This document shows, piece after piece, positions 61,691 through 64,000 of a stretch of 64,000 bases of DNA. The translations under genes and the position numbers were made by a program. Within the stretch, counting starts at the first letter, position 1. Every line of letters starts with the position of its first letter. Under the pieces are notes generated by a model. That model did no database searches and had not been told where the DNA came from. It saw only the letters and a program-made list of their open reading frames with translations. This DNA comes from Bacteroidota bacterium. Lineage in GTDB: Bacteria > Bacteroidota > Bacteroidia > Chitinophagales > Chitinophagaceae. The stretch lies in the NCBI GenBank assembly GCA_016711825.1, contig JADJSG010000006.1, forward strand, positions 186,001 to 250,000, read 5' to 3'.

Positions 61691-62674
61691 TCAACTAAAG
61701 CGTTGAAATGCATGTAAAAGGCTGTTAAACTCCCCCCAAATGCTCTCTACAACGTCTTTTGCGGGAATTATATTGTCGATGATAGCCGATATTTGTCCTA
61801 TTTCCAATTCGCCTTCCACCATATCTCCTTCAAACATCCCTTTTTTAGCCCTTGCCTTACCCAATATTGATGCGAGGGTCTCAGTATCTGCACAATCAAT
61901 TTCGGCTTGTTTAATCTGGTTATAGAAATCATTTTTCAACAAACGAACAGGCGTAATTTTCTTCAATACCAATTCGGTATCACCCTCTGAAGCATCCACA
62001 ATTTTTTGTTTAAAATGTAAATGGCTGGATGCTTCTTCAGTACAAACAAATCTAGAACCAATTTGCACACCTTCAGCACCCAATATCATGGTAGCCAGCA
62101 TACCACTTCCTGTTGCAATACCCCCAGCAGCTATCAGGGGTATTTGTATACTTTTTCTTACCGAAGGAATAAGACATAAAGTAGTGGTTTCTTCACGCCC
62201 GTTATGTCCTCCCGCTTCAAAACCTTCAGCCACGACTGCATCCACTCCTGCCTCTTGACATTTTAAGGCAAATTTAGCCGACGACACTACATGCACTACT
62301 GTAATACCTGCATCTTTTAATGTTTTAGTCCATATTTTTGGATTTCCTGCAGAGGTAAACACTATTGGCACTTGATGTTTTAAAATGATAGCGATATGCT
62401 GCTCAATAGCAGGGTAAAGTAAAGGCAGATTAACCCCAAAAGGCTTATTTGTTGCTTGCTTACATTTTATAATATGTTCTTCCAATACCTCTGGATACAT
62501 ACTGCCAGCCCCAATGATTCCCAAGCCACCCGCTTGACTGACAGCTGATGCCAGTCGCCAACCCGAAGCCCATATCATACCTGCTTGTATAATAGGATAT
62601 TGAATATTAAATAGCGAAGTAATTCTGTTTTCAAATGATTTTTTGTCAGGTGACCACTTTCCAAAATATTGCAT
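61691..62674 (-). CDS. Nitronate monooxygenase / FabK-like FMN enzyme
   Basis: 327-residue TIM-barrel flavoprotein: IQAGMIWASGWRLASAVSQAGG at the start, GVNLPLLYP, VVAEGFEAGGHNGREETTTL (phosphate/FMN site with HNGRE), AAGGIATGSGM and GAEGVQIGSRFVCTEE. These match the nitronate monooxygenase/enoyl-ACP reductase FabK superfamily, which the sequence alone cannot split. It lies between the nucleotidyltransferase and SLBB genes but is functionally unlike them; spacing of 32 bp to SLBB. Confidence 0.87.
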   Translation of the reverse strand: MQYFGKWSPDKKSFENRITSLFNIQYPIIQAGMIWASGWRLASAVSQAGGLGIIGAGSMYPEVLEEHIIKCKQATNKPFGVNLPLLYPAIEQHIAIILKHQVPIVFTSAGNPKIWTKTLKDAGITVVHVVSSAKFALKCQEAGVDAVVAEGFEAGGHNGREETTTLCLIPSVRKSIQIPLIAAGGIATGSGMLATMILGAEGVQIGSRFVCTEEASSHLHFKQKIVDASEGDTELVLKKITPVRLLKNDFYNQIKQAEIDCADTETLASILGKARAKKGMFEGDMVEGELEIGQISAIIDNIIPAKDVVESIWGEFNSLLHAFQRFS

Positions 62675-62793
62675 GATTTATTCTTATTTAACCACTGAGT
62701 GGCTTAGGTGATTATATTTTATTTTTTTATCTATCAGTTTGCATTCCATAGGTTTATATAAATATGAGCCTATACAACATTATGCGATCTAAA

Positions 62794-63789
62794 CTATTTA
62801 CTTAAATCAATTTCTGTATTATCGCCTATATTTAAACTTTGACTGGCACCACAAATAAGGGCATCACTACCTATGAGGGAATTGTGTAAAACTACTTTTT
62901 CAAGTACGGAATAGGAACCAATAATAGAATCTTTCAAAATAGAGTTTTTTACAATTGCTTTTTCACCAATAGTTACATTAGGCCCTATAATAGAATTTTC
63001 AATGGTACAACCTTCGGCAATACTTACAGGATGAATCACAATGGTATTATCAAAAAAAGGAATTTCTTCAGAGGCAAATTCTACTTTGTTTAATAATATA
63101 GCATTGGTATCTAATAAATTTTCTTTTTTCCCACAATCAAACCAATTGGCAACATGAAATGTCCCTATTTTGATGCCATTTTGTACCATGGTATTGATAA
63201 CATCGGTTAAATGAAACTCTGTTTGGTTGACGGTTTTTAAAAAATCATTTTCTACTGTCCTAAACAAAATATTACTTTCGATAATTTTATAAATACCAAC
63301 CAACGCCAAGTTCGATTTTGGAATCGTTGGCTTCTCCACTAAATTTTTTACCCAACCATCATGCGATATTTCAGCCACACCAAAAAGCTGTGGTGTATCT
63401 ACTTTTTTAACCCCAAGCAATGAATGCGAAGAAGCAATGACATCGTTTAATTTATAATCACAAATTGTATCCCCATAAACAATCATAATTTCTTCATTTT
63501 CATCTACAAATTCTTTAGCTAAATAAACTGCATGACCTGTACCTGATCGCTCATTCTGAACTACAAAGTGGGCACGAATTTCAGGATACTTTTCATGTAC
63601 ATAATGTTTAATTTTTTCCCCCAGATATCCGATAATAAAAATAAAATCATTTTGACCAATTTCTACAAATTGATCGATAATAAAACTTAAAATAGTTTTA
63701 CCCGCCAATGGAATCAATGGCTTTGGTTGGGTATAGGTATGTGGGCGTAGCTTAGCACCTGCACCCGCTACTGGTATTATTACTTTCAT
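62794..63789 (-). CDS. Sugar-phosphate nucleotidyltransferase with left-handed beta-helix tail
   Basis: 331 residues. Nucleotidyltransferase domain (1-235) with VIIPVAGAGAKLRPHTYTQP, KPLIPLAGKTIL, IVYGDTICD and VEKP in ...LVEKPTIPKS; then left-handed beta-helix repeats (about 250-320: ISIAEGCTIENSIIGPNVTI, GEKAIVKNSILKDS). The layout fits glucose-1-phosphate thymidylyl/uridylyl- or mannose-1-phosphate guanylyltransferases supplying NDP-sugars. Position near the export genes suggests exopolysaccharide supply. The tail ends without an acetyltransferase active-site motif. Confidence 0.87.
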   Translation of the reverse strand: MKVIIPVAGAGAKLRPHTYTQPKPLIPLAGKTILSFIIDQFVEIGQNDFIFIIGYLGEKIKHYVHEKYPEIRAHFVVQNERSGTGHAVYLAKEFVDENEEIMIVYGDTICDYKLNDVIASSHSLLGVKKVDTPQLFGVAEISHDGWVKNLVEKPTIPKSNLALVGIYKIIESNILFRTVENDFLKTVNQTEFHLTDVINTMVQNGIKIGTFHVANWFDCGKKENLLDTNAILLNKVEFASEEIPFFDNTIVIHPVSIAEGCTIENSIIGPNVTIGEKAIVKNSILKDSIIGSYSVLEKVVLHNSLIGSDALICGASQSLNIGDNTEIDLSK

Positions 63790-63908
63790 ACTTGGATATT
63801 TAAAAAATCAACACACTGATTGGGTAATTTTATAATTGTTCAAAATCTTTAATAAGTTTCAAATTTATATCATTTATCTTTAACCTCTAAATAATCAATT
63901 TATTATAT

Positions 63909-64000
63909 ATGACTTTCGATCAGGAAATATTTGACTTAATACAAGAAGAATACAATCGTCAGCAAATGGGATTAGAACTCATTGCTTCTGAAAATTTTAC
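63909..64000 (+). CDS. glyA: Serine hydroxymethyltransferase, 5' end only
   Basis: The first 30 residues, MTFDQEIFDLIQEEYNRQQM then GLELIASENF, match the N-terminus of GlyA, the PLP enzyme interconverting serine and glycine with tetrahydrofolate. The rest is outside the window. Divergent from the nucleotidyltransferase gene; TATCTTTA at 63873-63880 may be its -7 box. Confidence 0.9.
   Translation, partial: MTFDQEIFDLIQEEYNRQQMGLELIASENF

Overview
The window is chromosomal DNA from a Bacteroidota bacterium, probably of the Chitinophagales/Sphingobacteriales type. The evidence is low GC, Bacteroidota-type promoters (TTTG, about 19-20 bp, TAnnTTTG), almost no Shine-Dalgarno sequences, many secreted proteins with a C-terminal type IX secretion (T9SS) sorting domain, and a porZ gene. 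Families restricted to or typical of the phylum are also present (DUF2851, HYC_CC_PP, HmuY-like, PCMD-like). No species can be named from the sequence alone.

Layout. 0-26.4 kb is mostly housekeeping: a frameshifted recQ at the left edge, TPR proteins, ruvX, a UbiA/MqnP-type prenyltransferase, a methyltransferase, tilS, a soluble TPR hybrid histidine kinase, an enoyl-CoA hydratase, yajQ, rpmE type B, tcdA, an MMPL/RND exporter, porZ, an AlkD-like protein with pyrF, a HmuY-like lipoprotein and a cysteine desulfurase. A tRNA-Gln(UUG) gene follows at 26.47 kb, next to a hairpin and a small four-helix-bundle (S23/IVS-type) gene.

27.1-40.5 kb looks like a 13-kb copper-resistance island. It is bounded by two direct repeats of about 257 bp. 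Each repeat holds the last bases of the tRNA-Gln sequence, the hairpin and a decayed copy of the four-helix-bundle gene with the same nonsense codon. Inside, all genes point one way: a HYC_CC_PP protein, a tight operon whose thioredoxin-like, multicopper oxidase, CDCCP-motif propeller and PCMD-like products carry T9SS tails, an HMA lipoprotein, an HMA-AraC regulator, a CopA P1B-ATPase, a heavy-metal-binding lipoprotein and a CopA/CopB-like multicopper-oxidase/beta-barrel fusion. Together they suggest cytoplasmic Cu(I) export plus periplasmic and cell-surface Cu handling. A YoeB-toxin fragment lies at the right junction.

40.8-53 kb holds two large T9SS adhesin-like or propeller proteins separated by a duplicated intergenic segment, a solitary ExbD, a DUF3142-like lipoprotein overlapping a large secreted helical protein, and a TPR protein/ECF sigma/anti-sigma operon. 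53-64 kb holds glycosyltransferases, a SixA-like phosphatase, an ABC exporter (NatAB type), polysaccharide export genes (Wzz-like and a multi-SLBB outer-membrane protein), a nitronate-monooxygenase/FabK-like flavoprotein, a nucleotidyltransferase with a beta-helix tail, and the start of glyA.

The most interesting items are the T9SS-linked copper operon, the repeat-bounded island with its tRNA/hairpin/four-helix-bundle units, several promoters that abut the start codon (leaderless mRNAs), and unexplained structured or duplicated intergenic DNA at 5.8, 42.9 and 46.2 kb.
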